From NCBI GenBank assembly GCA_023405705.1, contig JAEXXR010000091.1:1-5442 (forward strand): a stretch of DNA of 5,442 bases. The letters are read 5' to 3'. Origin of the DNA: Actinomycetes bacterium. GTDB lineage: Bacteria; Actinomycetota; Thermoleophilia; Solirubrobacterales; Solirubrobacteraceae. The translations under genes and the position numbers were made by a program. This document shows, one piece after another, positions 1 through 5,442 of the stretch (within the stretch, counting starts at the first letter, position 1; the number at the start of each line of letters is the position of its first letter). The notes below the pieces were generated by a model, which was given only the letters and a program-made list of their open reading frames with translations, was not told where the DNA came from and ran no database searches.

Positions 1-139
1 GCTGCTTGATCGCGATCGCCAGCTCGTGCGTCTCCGCCTCGGTCGCGGCGCGAACCGGACCGCGGGCTGCGTGCGACGGCACGGCGGCCCCCGCGAGCGC
101 CAGCGCGGCGAGCAGGACGGCGGCGAGGAGGCGCGGCAT
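1..139 (-). CDS. Secreted or exported protein of unknown function, N-terminal fragment
   Basis: Reading the minus strand from the ATG at 139 gives an open frame of 46 codons that runs off the left edge of the window, so only the N terminus is visible. Residues 1-24 look like a Sec signal peptide: a short basic start (MPRLL), a long Ala/Leu/Val core (about residues 4-20) and a small-residue site, with probable cleavage after Ser-His-Ala at residue 24. The mature part begins ARGPVRAATEAETHELAIAI and shows no recognisable domain. Codon third positions are strongly G/C, as in the neighbours. The gene is divergent from recG, with 84 bases between the two starts. No Shine-Dalgarno is evident; a -10-like hexamer sits six bases before the ATG, which would fit a leaderless transcript. 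The signal peptide is seen directly; the function cannot be judged from this piece. Confidence 0.68.
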   Translation of the reverse strand, partial: MPRLLAAVLLAALALAGAAVPSHAARGPVRAATEAETHELAIAIKQ

Positions 140-151
140 CGTCGCAGTATG
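140..151 (-). promoter_or_regulatory. Possible -10 element for the leftward secreted-protein gene
   Basis: On the minus strand the hexamer CATACT (151 to 146) is followed by six bases (GCGACG) and then the ATG at 139. It keeps the A at its second position and the final T that matter most in sigma-70-type -10 boxes. The spacing would put transcription initiation at the start codon itself, a leaderless arrangement common in Actinobacteria. The -35 is weak: only a GAC core about 18 bases upstream. This is inferred from spacing and composition only. Confidence 0.35.
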
Positions 152-205
152 GCGGCAGCGCCCGCCCGTCGTCGGTGCTCGCCGCCGGCCGACCGCCGCG
201 CACGC

Positions 206-213
206 CATAGTGT
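206..213 (+). promoter_or_regulatory. Possible -10 element upstream of recG
   Basis: CATAGTGT is one of the few A/T-bearing stretches in the divergent gap. It contains CATAGT (206-211) and TAGTGT (208-213); the latter fits the minimal TANNNT pattern and ends ten bases before the recG ATG. No recognisable -35 or Shine-Dalgarno was found, so any recG transcript from here would have a very short leader. This is weak evidence from base composition and position. Confidence 0.25.
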
Positions 214-223
214 CCGGGCCGCC

Positions 224-2347
224 ATGTCGTCCTTCCAGCCGTTCCAGTTCGCCAGCGCCGAGCCGCTCGACGACGCGCAGCTGCGCGCCGCGCCGGTGCG
301 CCTGCCGCGTCCCTCGCGGCTGCGCGAGCCGCTCGACGCGCCCGGCCCGAGAGCGGCGAGAGCGCTGGAGACGCTCGGCCTCCACGACGTCGGCGACCTG
401 CTCGCCCACCTGCCGCGCGCCCGCGGAGAGGGGCGCACGGTCGCGGGCCTGGAGTACGAGGAGACGGCGACGGTGCTCGTCGAGGTCAGATCGATCACGT
501 CGCGCCCGGTCCGCCGCCGCGGGATGCGGGCGATCGTCGAGGCGCTCGTCGCCGACCAGACCGGCTCGCTGAAGGTGGTCTTCTTCAACCAGCCGTGGCT
601 GGTCGACCGCTACAGACCGGGGACGCGGCTGATGCTCACCGGCCGCCTCGGCCAGCGCAACTTCAGAGTCTCCGGCCACGCGCCGACGACGCAGGGGGTC
701 GGCGGCGTCGAGCAGATCGCCCAGTACCCGGCGAGCGAGGGGATCGGCTCGGTGCAGCTGCTGGCGATGGCGCAGGAGCACCGCGACAAGATCGCCGACG
801 TCCCCGAGCCGCTGCCGGCGCGGGTCCGCGTCGAGGACGGCCTCCCGGACGTGCAGGCGGCGCTGAGAGCCGTCCATTTCCCGAACGCACCGCGCGATCC
901 GGTCGACGGCCGCCGCCGGCTCGCCTACGACGAGCTGCTGCTGCTGCAGCTCGGCCTGCTGCGCCGCCGCGCCCGGCGCGAGGCGTCGTCCAGCGCGCCG
1001 AAGCTCGACGGGCCGCGCGAGCTGAGCGCCCGCTGGCTGGAGCACGGCCTGCCGTTCGCGCCGACCGGCGACCAGGCCGCCGCGATGGAGGAGATCGACG
1101 CCGACCTCGGCCGCGACCACCCGATGCAGCGGCTGCTGATGGGCGAGGTCGGCTCCGGCAAGACGGTCGTCGCGCTGTTCACGCTGCTGCGCGCCGTCGA
1201 GCAGGGCTGGCAGGGCGCGCTGATGGCGCCGACCGAGACGCTCGCCGAGCAGCACTTCGCGACGATCCAGGCGCTGACGGCCAGCGAGAACCTGCAGGTC
1301 GCGCTGCTGACCGGCTCGACGCCGGGCGCCCGCCGCAGAGACGTGCTCGGCAAGCTGGCCAGCGGCGAGCTGGCGCTGGTCGTCGGCACCCATGCGCTGA
1401 TCGAGGAGGCAGTCGTCTTCGCCCGCCTCGGCGCGGTCGTCGTCGACGAGCAGCACCGCTTCGGCGTCCGCCAGCGGGCCGCCCTCGACGCCAAGGCGCC
1501 GGAGGGCCTGAACCCGCACGTCCTGCACATGACGGCGACGCCGATCCCGCGCACGCTCGCGCTCGTCGAGCACGGCGACCTCGACCACACGGCGCTGCGC
1601 GAGCTGCCGCGCGGCCGCCAGCCGATCGAGACCCACGTCGCCAGCGGCGAGCGGGCGCGCGAGCGCGCCTACGAGCGGATCCGCGAGGAGCTGCGCAGCG
1701 GCCGCCAGGCGTTCGTCGTCTGCCCGCTGGTGGGGGAGTCCGAGGCGCTGCAGGCGCGCGCCGCGACCGAGGAGTACGAGCGGCTCAAGGCGACCGAGTT
1801 CAAGGACTTCCGCGTCGTGCTGATGCACGGCCAGATGAAGGCGAGAGAGAAGCAGGAGGCGATGGCGGTCTTCGCCTCCGGCGGCGCCGACGTGCTCGTC
1901 GCCACCTCCGTGATCGAGGTCGGGATCGACGTCCCGAACGCGACCGTGATGCTGGTCGAGGACGCCGAGCGCTACGGCATCTCCCAGCTGCACCAGCTGC
2001 GCGGCCGGATCGGCCGCGGCGAGCACAAGTCGCTCTGCCTGCTGTTCGGCCCCGCCGACTCGGCCCGCCTGAAGGCGCTCGCCGCCCACTCCGACGGCTT
2101 CGAGCTGGCGCGGATCGACCTGGAGCTGCGGCGCGAGGGGGAGATCGTCGGCGTCCGCCAGCACGGTGAGGCGGCGTACAAGATCGCGATCCTGCCCGAC
2201 GACGCCGACCTGCTGGAGCGCGCTCACGCTCGCGCCGAGGCGCTGCTGGCGGCCGATCCCGAGCTGGAGGCGCCCGAGCACGCGCTGCTGCGCGACGCGC
2301 TCGCGCGCGTCTTCGGCCCCGACGCGATGGCTCCCATCGCGGCATGA
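224..2347 (+). CDS. recG: ATP-dependent DNA helicase RecG
   Basis: RecG is a monomeric superfamily 2 translocase that regresses stalled replication forks and processes branched recombination and R-loop structures. The product is 707 residues, close to the usual length of about 690-720. An N-terminal helix-hairpin-like region (RALETLGLHDVGDLLAHLP) leads into the OB-fold wedge domain, which has the typical DQTGSLKVVFFNQPWL stretch. Helicase motifs follow: Walker A GEVGSGKT at 307-314, DEQH box at 408-411, MTATPIPRT at 436-444, TSVIEVGIDV at 561-570 and QLRGRIGRG at 591-599. The C-terminal TRG-type region reads REGEIVGVRQHG (about 637-648), with Val where the usual Gly-Thr-Arg-Gln has Thr. The ATG at 224 was chosen because the frame upstream is Arg/Ala-rich shadow sequence and 707 residues fits the family; an in-frame ATG at 149 is less likely. 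The gene carries eight AGA arginine codons. It is followed after 76 bases by rsmD. Confidence 0.96.
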   Translation: MSSFQPFQFASAEPLDDAQLRAAPVRLPRPSRLREPLDAPGPRAARALETLGLHDVGDLLAHLPRARGEGRTVAGLEYEETATVLVEVRSITSRPVRRRGMRAIVEALVADQTGSLKVVFFNQPWLVDRYRPGTRLMLTGRLGQRNFRVSGHAPTTQGVGGVEQIAQYPASEGIGSVQLLAMAQEHRDKIADVPEPLPARVRVEDGLPDVQAALRAVHFPNAPRDPVDGRRRLAYDELLLLQLGLLRRRARREASSSAPKLDGPRELSARWLEHGLPFAPTGDQAAAMEEIDADLGRDHPMQRLLMGEVGSGKTVVALFTLLRAVEQGWQGALMAPTETLAEQHFATIQALTASENLQVALLTGSTPGARRRDVLGKLASGELALVVGTHALIEEAVVFARLGAVVVDEQHRFGVRQRAALDAKAPEGLNPHVLHMTATPIPRTLALVEHGDLDHTALRELPRGRQPIETHVASGERARERAYERIREELRSGRQAFVVCPLVGESEALQARAATEEYERLKATEFKDFRVVLMHGQMKAREKQEAMAVFASGGADVLVATSVIEVGIDVPNATVMLVEDAERYGISQLHQLRGRIGRGEHKSLCLLFGPADSARLKALAAHSDGFELARIDLELRREGEIVGVRQHGEAAYKIAILPDDADLLERAHARAEALLAADPELEAPEHALLRDALARVFGPDAMAPIAA

Positions 2348-2401
2348 CCGCTCGGCCTGAGGCCTCGGGGCATGCTCGGGGAACTCGCCTGAAGGCTTGT
2401 T

Positions 2402-2418
2402 CTCCCGGGCGGGAGGGG
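2402..2418 (+). promoter_or_regulatory. rsmD Shine-Dalgarno inside a small hairpin
   Basis: The purine run GGGAGGGG (2411-2418) lies five bases before the ATG at 2424 and is the strongest Shine-Dalgarno in the window; it decides the rsmD start. The preceding CTCCC (2402-2406) can pair with GGGAG (2411-2415) across a GGGC loop, so the ribosome site may be partly hidden in the mRNA. The site is seen directly; regulation through the hairpin is inference. Confidence 0.6.
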
Positions 2419-2423
2419 ACTCC

Positions 2424-2952
<529 letters not shown>

Positions 2953-2966
<14 letters not shown>

Positions 2967-3450
2967 CCGCATCGCCGTCTGCCCGGGCTCCTACGACCCC
3001 GTCACCAACGGCCACCTCGACGTCATATCGCGCGCGTCGCGGATCTTCGACGAGGTCGTCGTGAGCGTCGTCAACCTCCCGGTCCGCAAGGGGAGAACCC
3101 TGTTCTCGACCGACGAGCGGATCAGTTTCATCGAGCGCGCCACCGAGCATCTCCCGAACGTGCGCGCCGAGGCATTCAGCAATCTCGTCGTCGACTTCGC
3201 CAGAGAGCTCGGGGCGACGTCGATCGTCAAGGGCCTGCGCGCGATCTCCGACTTCGAGTACGAGTTGGAGATGCATCAGCTCAACCGCCGGCAGGCGCCG
3301 GAGATCGAGTCCGTGTATCTCATGGCCTCGTCGCAGTACAGTTTCTTGAGTTCCAGCGGCGTCAAGGAGCTCGCGACGTTCGGCGGGAACATCACAGATC
3401 TGGTTCCTGACTTCGTCGCAGCGCGTTTGAAGGAAGAGCTGGGTCGTTGA
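2953..3450 (+). CDS. coaD: Phosphopantetheine adenylyltransferase CoaD
   Basis: CoaD transfers AMP from ATP to 4'-phosphopantetheine to give dephospho-CoA, the penultimate step of coenzyme A synthesis, in the cytoplasm. The 165-residue product is full length. The nucleotidyltransferase signature PGSYDPVTNGHLDV is at 11-24, with the TxGH-type motif (T18, H21) that binds ATP. KGLRAISDFEYE at 93-104 holds the conserved Lys/Gly/Leu/Arg that contact substrate, and YSFLSSSGVKE at 129-139 is the second nucleotide-binding signature (the ISSS equivalent). The ATG is the only sensible start because the catalytic motif begins within ten residues. It has no purine-rich ribosome site and overlaps the end of rsmD, so translation is probably coupled to rsmD. 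The SepIVA-like gene follows after 16 bases. The sequence is somewhat less G+C-rich than recG. Confidence 0.97.
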
Positions 3451-3456
3451 CGAAAC

Positions 3457-3461
3457 AGAGG
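3457..3461 (+). promoter_or_regulatory. Ribosome binding site of the SepIVA-like gene
   Basis: AGAGG lies five bases before the ATG at 3467, in the 16-base gap after the coaD stop. It supports this start and shows that the gene can be translated independently of coaD within the same transcript. Confidence 0.6.
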
Positions 3462-3466
3462 TTCCG

Positions 3467-3931
3467 ATGGATGTCCTGGTCCTGATCGACAAGCTGGACG
3501 ATCTCGTCCACAACGCGAAGCCGGTCCCGCTGACCGATCAGGTCCGCGTGGACAAGGAGGAGATCTACGATCTCCTCGACCAGATGCGTGCGACGATCCC
3601 CGAGGAGATCAAGCAGGCTCGCTGGATCGTCAAGGAGCGTCAGGAGATGCTCGCCGAGGCGAAGCGCGAGGCCGAGCGGATCCTCAGAGAAGCGCGTGAG
3701 CGCCAGGATCGCCTGATCTCCCAGGAGGAGATCACCAAGCAGGCCGAGCGCGGCGCCGAGGACATCATCGAGGACGCCCGTGCACGCGAGCGCGAGATCC
3801 GGCTCGGCGCGGAGGACTACGCCGACGAGATCCTCAACACGCTCGAGGTCAACCTCTCGAAGTTCATCGCGGCCGTCCAGCGCGGACGCGAGCGCCTGCA
3901 GGGCAAGGACGAGCCGGCCGAAGTCGGCTGA
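3467..3931 (+). CDS. Short SepIVA/DivIVA-like coiled-coil protein
   Basis: This is a 154-residue, highly charged, almost wholly helical protein without membrane segment or signal peptide. The N-terminal part (about 4-66) has the pattern LIDKLDDLVHNAKPVPLT, then a Val/Asp/Glu segment and DLLDQMRATIPEEIKQA. As I remember it, this parallels the mycobacterial division factor SepIVA (Rv2927c: a leucine-rich start, 'VPMT', then 'IDDIKDAIPGELDDA'). Residues about 55-115 form a coiled coil with repeating AKREAERILREARERQ-like spacing. The C terminus YADEILNTLEVNLSKFIAAVQRGRERL (118-144) resembles the end of SepIVA. The mycobacterial protein is near 245 residues, so this looks like a version with a shortened coiled coil. 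Such proteins are often labelled as ATP synthase subunit B-like, but that reflects coiled-coil composition. It is probably a peripheral cytoplasmic organiser of division or envelope growth; this role is inferred. It is the last gene of the coaD cluster, before a strong hairpin. Confidence 0.72.
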   Translation: MDVLVLIDKLDDLVHNAKPVPLTDQVRVDKEEIYDLLDQMRATIPEEIKQARWIVKERQEMLAEAKREAERILREARERQDRLISQEEITKQAERGAEDIIEDARAREREIRLGAEDYADEILNTLEVNLSKFIAAVQRGRERLQGKDEPAEVG

Positions 3932-3933
3932 CG

Positions 3934-3965
3934 CGCGGGCGGCGACGCCGAATCGCCGCCTCGCG
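3934..3965. terminator. Hairpin terminator between convergent genes
   Basis: Three bases after the SepIVA-like stop, CGCG plus GGCGGCGA (3934-3945) pairs with TCGCCGCC (3953-3960) and CGCG (3962-3965), leaving a seven-base loop and one bulged T at 3961: twelve base pairs in all. On the plus strand it is followed by the pyrimidine-rich TCCCTTCC, not a true U tract, which is common for terminators in G+C-rich actinobacteria. Ten bases further on ends the minus-strand acylphosphatase gene, so the hairpin may stop transcription from both sides. Confidence 0.65.
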
Positions 3966-3975
3966 TCCCTTCCGG

Positions 3976-4254
3976 CTATCTGACCTCGAAGCCGCGCAGC
4001 CCCTCAGGCTGCTCGTCGAGCACCTCGATCCGCTCGACGACGGCGTGCGGCGGTCCTTCGCCGACCCACGCGACCATCCGCTCGACCGGCTCGGGCGCTC
4101 CTTCGAAGACCGCCTCGACCGTGCCGTCGGGGCGATTGCAGACCCAGCCGGCGACGCCGGCCTGCCTTGCGGCGTCGTGCGTTGAGGCGCGGAAGAAGAC
4201 GCCCTGGACCAGTCCGTGGACGCGCACGCGCCGTCTGATGACCTCGTCGCTCAT
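3976..4254 (-). CDS. acyP: Acylphosphatase
   Basis: Acylphosphatases hydrolyse carboxyl-phosphate bonds such as acetyl phosphate or 1,3-bisphosphoglycerate; their physiological role in bacteria is uncertain. The 92-residue product is typical for the family. The first signature GLVQGVFFR (14-22) supplies the phosphate-binding loop and the catalytic Arg22. The second, GWVCNRPDGTVEAVFEG (36-52), supplies the catalytic Asn40. The C terminus GLRGFEVR is the usual final beta strand. The ATG at 4254 begins MSDEV, seven residues before the first beta strand, and has a weak GGGAAG nine bases upstream (4269 to 4264). The frame stays open upstream to 4398, but that extension is unstructured and unlike any acylphosphatase. 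It is transcribed toward the SepIVA-like gene and divergently from rmuC. It has one AGA codon at Arg7. Confidence 0.94.
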   Translation of the reverse strand: MSDEVIRRRVRVHGLVQGVFFRASTHDAARQAGVAGWVCNRPDGTVEAVFEGAPEPVERMVAWVGEGPPHAVVERIEVLDEQPEGLRGFEVR

Positions 4255-4260
4255 GCCCGC

Positions 4261-4266
4261 AGTCTT
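4261..4266 (-). promoter_or_regulatory. Weak -10-like hexamer before acyP
   Basis: On the minus strand AAGACT (4266 to 4261) is followed by six bases and the acyP ATG, the same spacing as CATACT before the leftward gene at 139. Both read ACTGCG, three bases, ATG. It matches the -10 consensus at only three of six positions. A leaderless start here is a guess based on that shared layout, and it competes with the weak GGGAAG ribosome site. Confidence 0.2.
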
Positions 4267-4292
4267 CCCGGTCGATGACGGGGAGACGGTCC

Positions 4293-4316
4293 CGGCGCGC
4301 CGGTCGCGGCGCGCCG
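4293..4316. repeat. Two identical palindromic decamers between acyP and rmuC
   Basis: CGGCGCGCCG occurs at 4293-4302 and again at 4307-4316, separated by GTCG. Each copy is a perfect palindrome, so the pair can act as two inverted-repeat protein sites 14 bases apart, or fold as one ten-base-pair stem with a four-base loop. It lies 39-62 bases before the acyP start and 73-96 bases before the rmuC start, the right region for a shared operator or for an acyP leader hairpin. The repeat is certain; any function is inferred. Confidence 0.6.
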
Positions 4317-4361
4317 TTCCGGTCGCGTGGATCGCCGCCCCCGCGTCGCCCGGTTCCGTCC

Positions 4362-4377
4362 GCCTCTCCCGAGAGGC
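4362..4377 (+). promoter_or_regulatory. Stem-loop just upstream of the rmuC start
   Basis: GCCTCT (4362-4367) pairs with AGAGGC (4372-4377) around a CCCG loop, eleven bases before the rmuC ATG. The right arm contains GAGAGG (4371-4376), which could serve as a distant Shine-Dalgarno; a closer but weaker GAAG lies at 4380-4383, five bases from the ATG. If the hairpin forms in the mRNA it could affect ribosome access. The structure is visible; its use is inference. Confidence 0.4.
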
Positions 4378-4388
4378 TTGAAGCACCC

Positions 4389-5442
4389 ATGTCCGCACTC
4401 TGGCTCCTGATCGGTCTCCTGCTCGGCGCTGCCGCCGTCCTGCTCGTCGTGCGCAGCCGCGCCGCCGCCGAGCGCAAGTCGCAGACCGTCGATGCGCTCG
4501 TGCAGCCGCTCCACGACCAGCTGCGGCGGGTCGACGAGCAGCTCGCCGCGCTCGACCGCGACCGCGCCCACCAGCGCGGCGCGCTCGACCAGCAGATCCG
4601 CCAGCTGGTCGAGGCGCAGGAGCGGCTGCGCGGGGAGACCGGCGCGCTCGTCTCCGCGCTGCGCCAGCCGCAGGCGCGCGGCCGCTGGGGCGAGCTGCAG
4701 CTGCGGCGCGTCGTCGAGCTGGCGGGGATGCTCGACCACGTCGACTTCGCCGAGCAGGCGACCGTCACCGCCGACGACCGCGTGCTGCGTCCCGACATGG
4801 TCATCCACCTGCCGGGCGGCCGGAACGTCGTCGTCGACGCGAAGGCGCCGCTGCACGCCTTCCTCAACGCCTACGAGGCGCGCGACGAGACGACCCGCAC
4901 GCGCGAGCTGGCCCAGCACGCGCGGCTGCTGCGCGACCACGTGCGCAAGCTGTCGGCGAAGGGCTACGCCGACCAGTTCGAGACCGCGCCCGACTTCGTC
5001 TTCCTCTTCCTGCCCGGCGAGCACTTCCACTCCGCCGCGCTGGAGGCCGACCCGTCGCTGCTGGAGGACGGGGTCCGCGACGGCGTCCTGATCGCGACGC
5101 CGACGACGCTGATCGCCCTGCTGCGCGCCGTCTCCTACGGCTGGCAGCAGGAGCGTCTGGCCGAGAGCGCGCGCGAGGTGGCGGCGCTCGGCCGCGAGCT
5201 GCACCACCGCCTGTCGACCTTCGGCGCCCACCTCGACAAGGTCGGCGCCCGCCTGCGCGGCGCCGTCGGCGCCTACAACGACGCCGTCGGCTCGTTCGAC
5301 AGCCGCGTGCTGCCCAGCGCCCGCTCGCTTGCGCGCCACGGCGTCGTCCCCGCCGACCGCGAGCTGCCAGACGTGCCGCCGATCGACCTCGCCGCGCGCG
5401 AGCTGCACGCTCCCGAGCTGCGCGACCTCGCCGTCCGGGACG
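4389..5442 (+). CDS. rmuC: RmuC family DNA recombination protein, 3' end beyond the window
   Basis: RmuC proteins limit inversions and other rearrangements at short inverted repeats; the family is placed in the PD-(D/E)XK nuclease superfamily, though no activity is well established. The open frame covers 351 codons and reaches the window edge without a stop. Residues 3-21 (LWLLIGLLLGAAAVLLVV) form an N-terminal membrane anchor, and about 25-90 a Gln/Glu/Arg-rich coiled coil. The RmuC signature GRWGELQLRRVVELAGM is at 98-114. The nuclease-like core shows Pro135-Asp136 (RPDMVIHLPGG) and Asp150-Ala-Lys152 (VVVDAKAPL), matching PD...DXK. FVFLFLPGEHFHSAAL, IATPTTLIALLRAVSYGWQQE and the C-terminal AYNDAVGSFDSRVLPSAR complete the domain. 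The remaining tail, with its PPI segment, suggests the stop lies shortly downstream. Unlike its neighbours it has no AGA arginine codon. It is divergent from acyP. Confidence 0.93.
   Translation, partial: MSALWLLIGLLLGAAAVLLVVRSRAAAERKSQTVDALVQPLHDQLRRVDEQLAALDRDRAHQRGALDQQIRQLVEAQERLRGETGALVSALRQPQARGRWGELQLRRVVELAGMLDHVDFAEQATVTADDRVLRPDMVIHLPGGRNVVVDAKAPLHAFLNAYEARDETTRTRELAQHARLLRDHVRKLSAKGYADQFETAPDFVFLFLPGEHFHSAALEADPSLLEDGVRDGVLIATPTTLIALLRAVSYGWQQERLAESAREVAALGRELHHRLSTFGAHLDKVGARLRGAVGAYNDAVGSFDSRVLPSARSLARHGVVPADRELPDVPPIDLAARELHAPELRDLAVRD

Noticed and set aside
26..223. 66-residue N-terminal extension of RecG
   Set aside because: The extension is Arg-rich, overlaps the signal-peptide gene on the other strand and has no family counterpart; the ATG at 224 gives normal length.
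595..2169. 524-codon plus-strand frame within recG
   Set aside because: Arg/Ala/Gly/Pro/Asp-rich throughout with no motif; recG in the other frame contains all helicase motifs over the same bases.
2359..2366. GAGGCCTC palindrome after recG as a terminator
   Set aside because: An eight-base perfect palindrome has no loop and no following T tract; too weak to call in this composition.
4121..4381. 86-codon plus-strand frame
   Set aside because: It is antisense to acyP and then runs through the intergenic palindromes; no ribosome site or recognisable domain.
4255..4398. 48-residue N-terminal extension of acylphosphatase
   Set aside because: The family is about 90 residues, the ATG at 4254 fits the first beta strand, and the extension would overlap the rmuC start and cover the tandem palindromes.
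4251..5408. 385-codon open frame on the minus strand opposite rmuC
   Set aside because: It is a shadow of rmuC: repetitive Arg/Ala/Val/Gly/Gln composition and no domain, while the plus strand encodes every RmuC motif.

Overview
The window is a G+C-rich stretch (about 70 % by eye, codon third positions almost all G or C) carrying a compact housekeeping block. The series recG - rsmD - coaD - short SepIVA/DivIVA-like coiled-coil gene is a layout I associate with Actinobacteria. Together with the extra acylphosphatase and rmuC, and scattered AGA arginine codons in a very G+C-rich sequence, it suggests a deep-branching actinobacterium of the Thermoleophilia/Solirubrobacterales (Conexibacter-like) kind. 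The phylum is fairly secure; the class is an inference.

Layout. Positions 1-139 (minus) hold the 5' end of a secreted protein gene with a clear signal peptide. Positions 140-223 are a divergent promoter region. Positions 224-2347 (plus) encode RecG, the replication-fork helicase. A 76-base gap ends in a strong Shine-Dalgarno that lies inside a small hairpin. Then come rsmD (2424-2966, 16S rRNA guanine-N2 methyltransferase), coaD (2953-3450, phosphopantetheine adenylyltransferase, overlapping rsmD by 14 bases) and a 154-residue SepIVA-like protein (3467-3931). A strong hairpin (3934-3965) closes this unit. It lies between convergent genes, because 3976-4254 (minus) encodes a small acylphosphatase. 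Positions 4255-4388 form a second divergent intergenic region with two identical palindromic decamers and a stem-loop just upstream of the next start. From 4389 to the window end (plus) runs a nearly complete rmuC, encoding a membrane-anchored PD-(D/E)XK-type DNA-associated protein.

Functionally, recG and rmuC belong to genome maintenance, rsmD to ribosome maturation and coaD to coenzyme A synthesis. The SepIVA-like protein probably belongs to cell-envelope or division organisation. rsmD, coaD and the SepIVA-like gene are packed tightly enough to be one transcript. recG may read into them, since no convincing terminator separates it from rsmD.

I see no RNA gene, CRISPR array, insertion sequence, phage gene or defence island. 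Nothing here amounts to a new system. The points most worth checking are the short SepIVA-like protein, the start-proximal hairpins, the tandem palindromes and the possible leaderless promoters.
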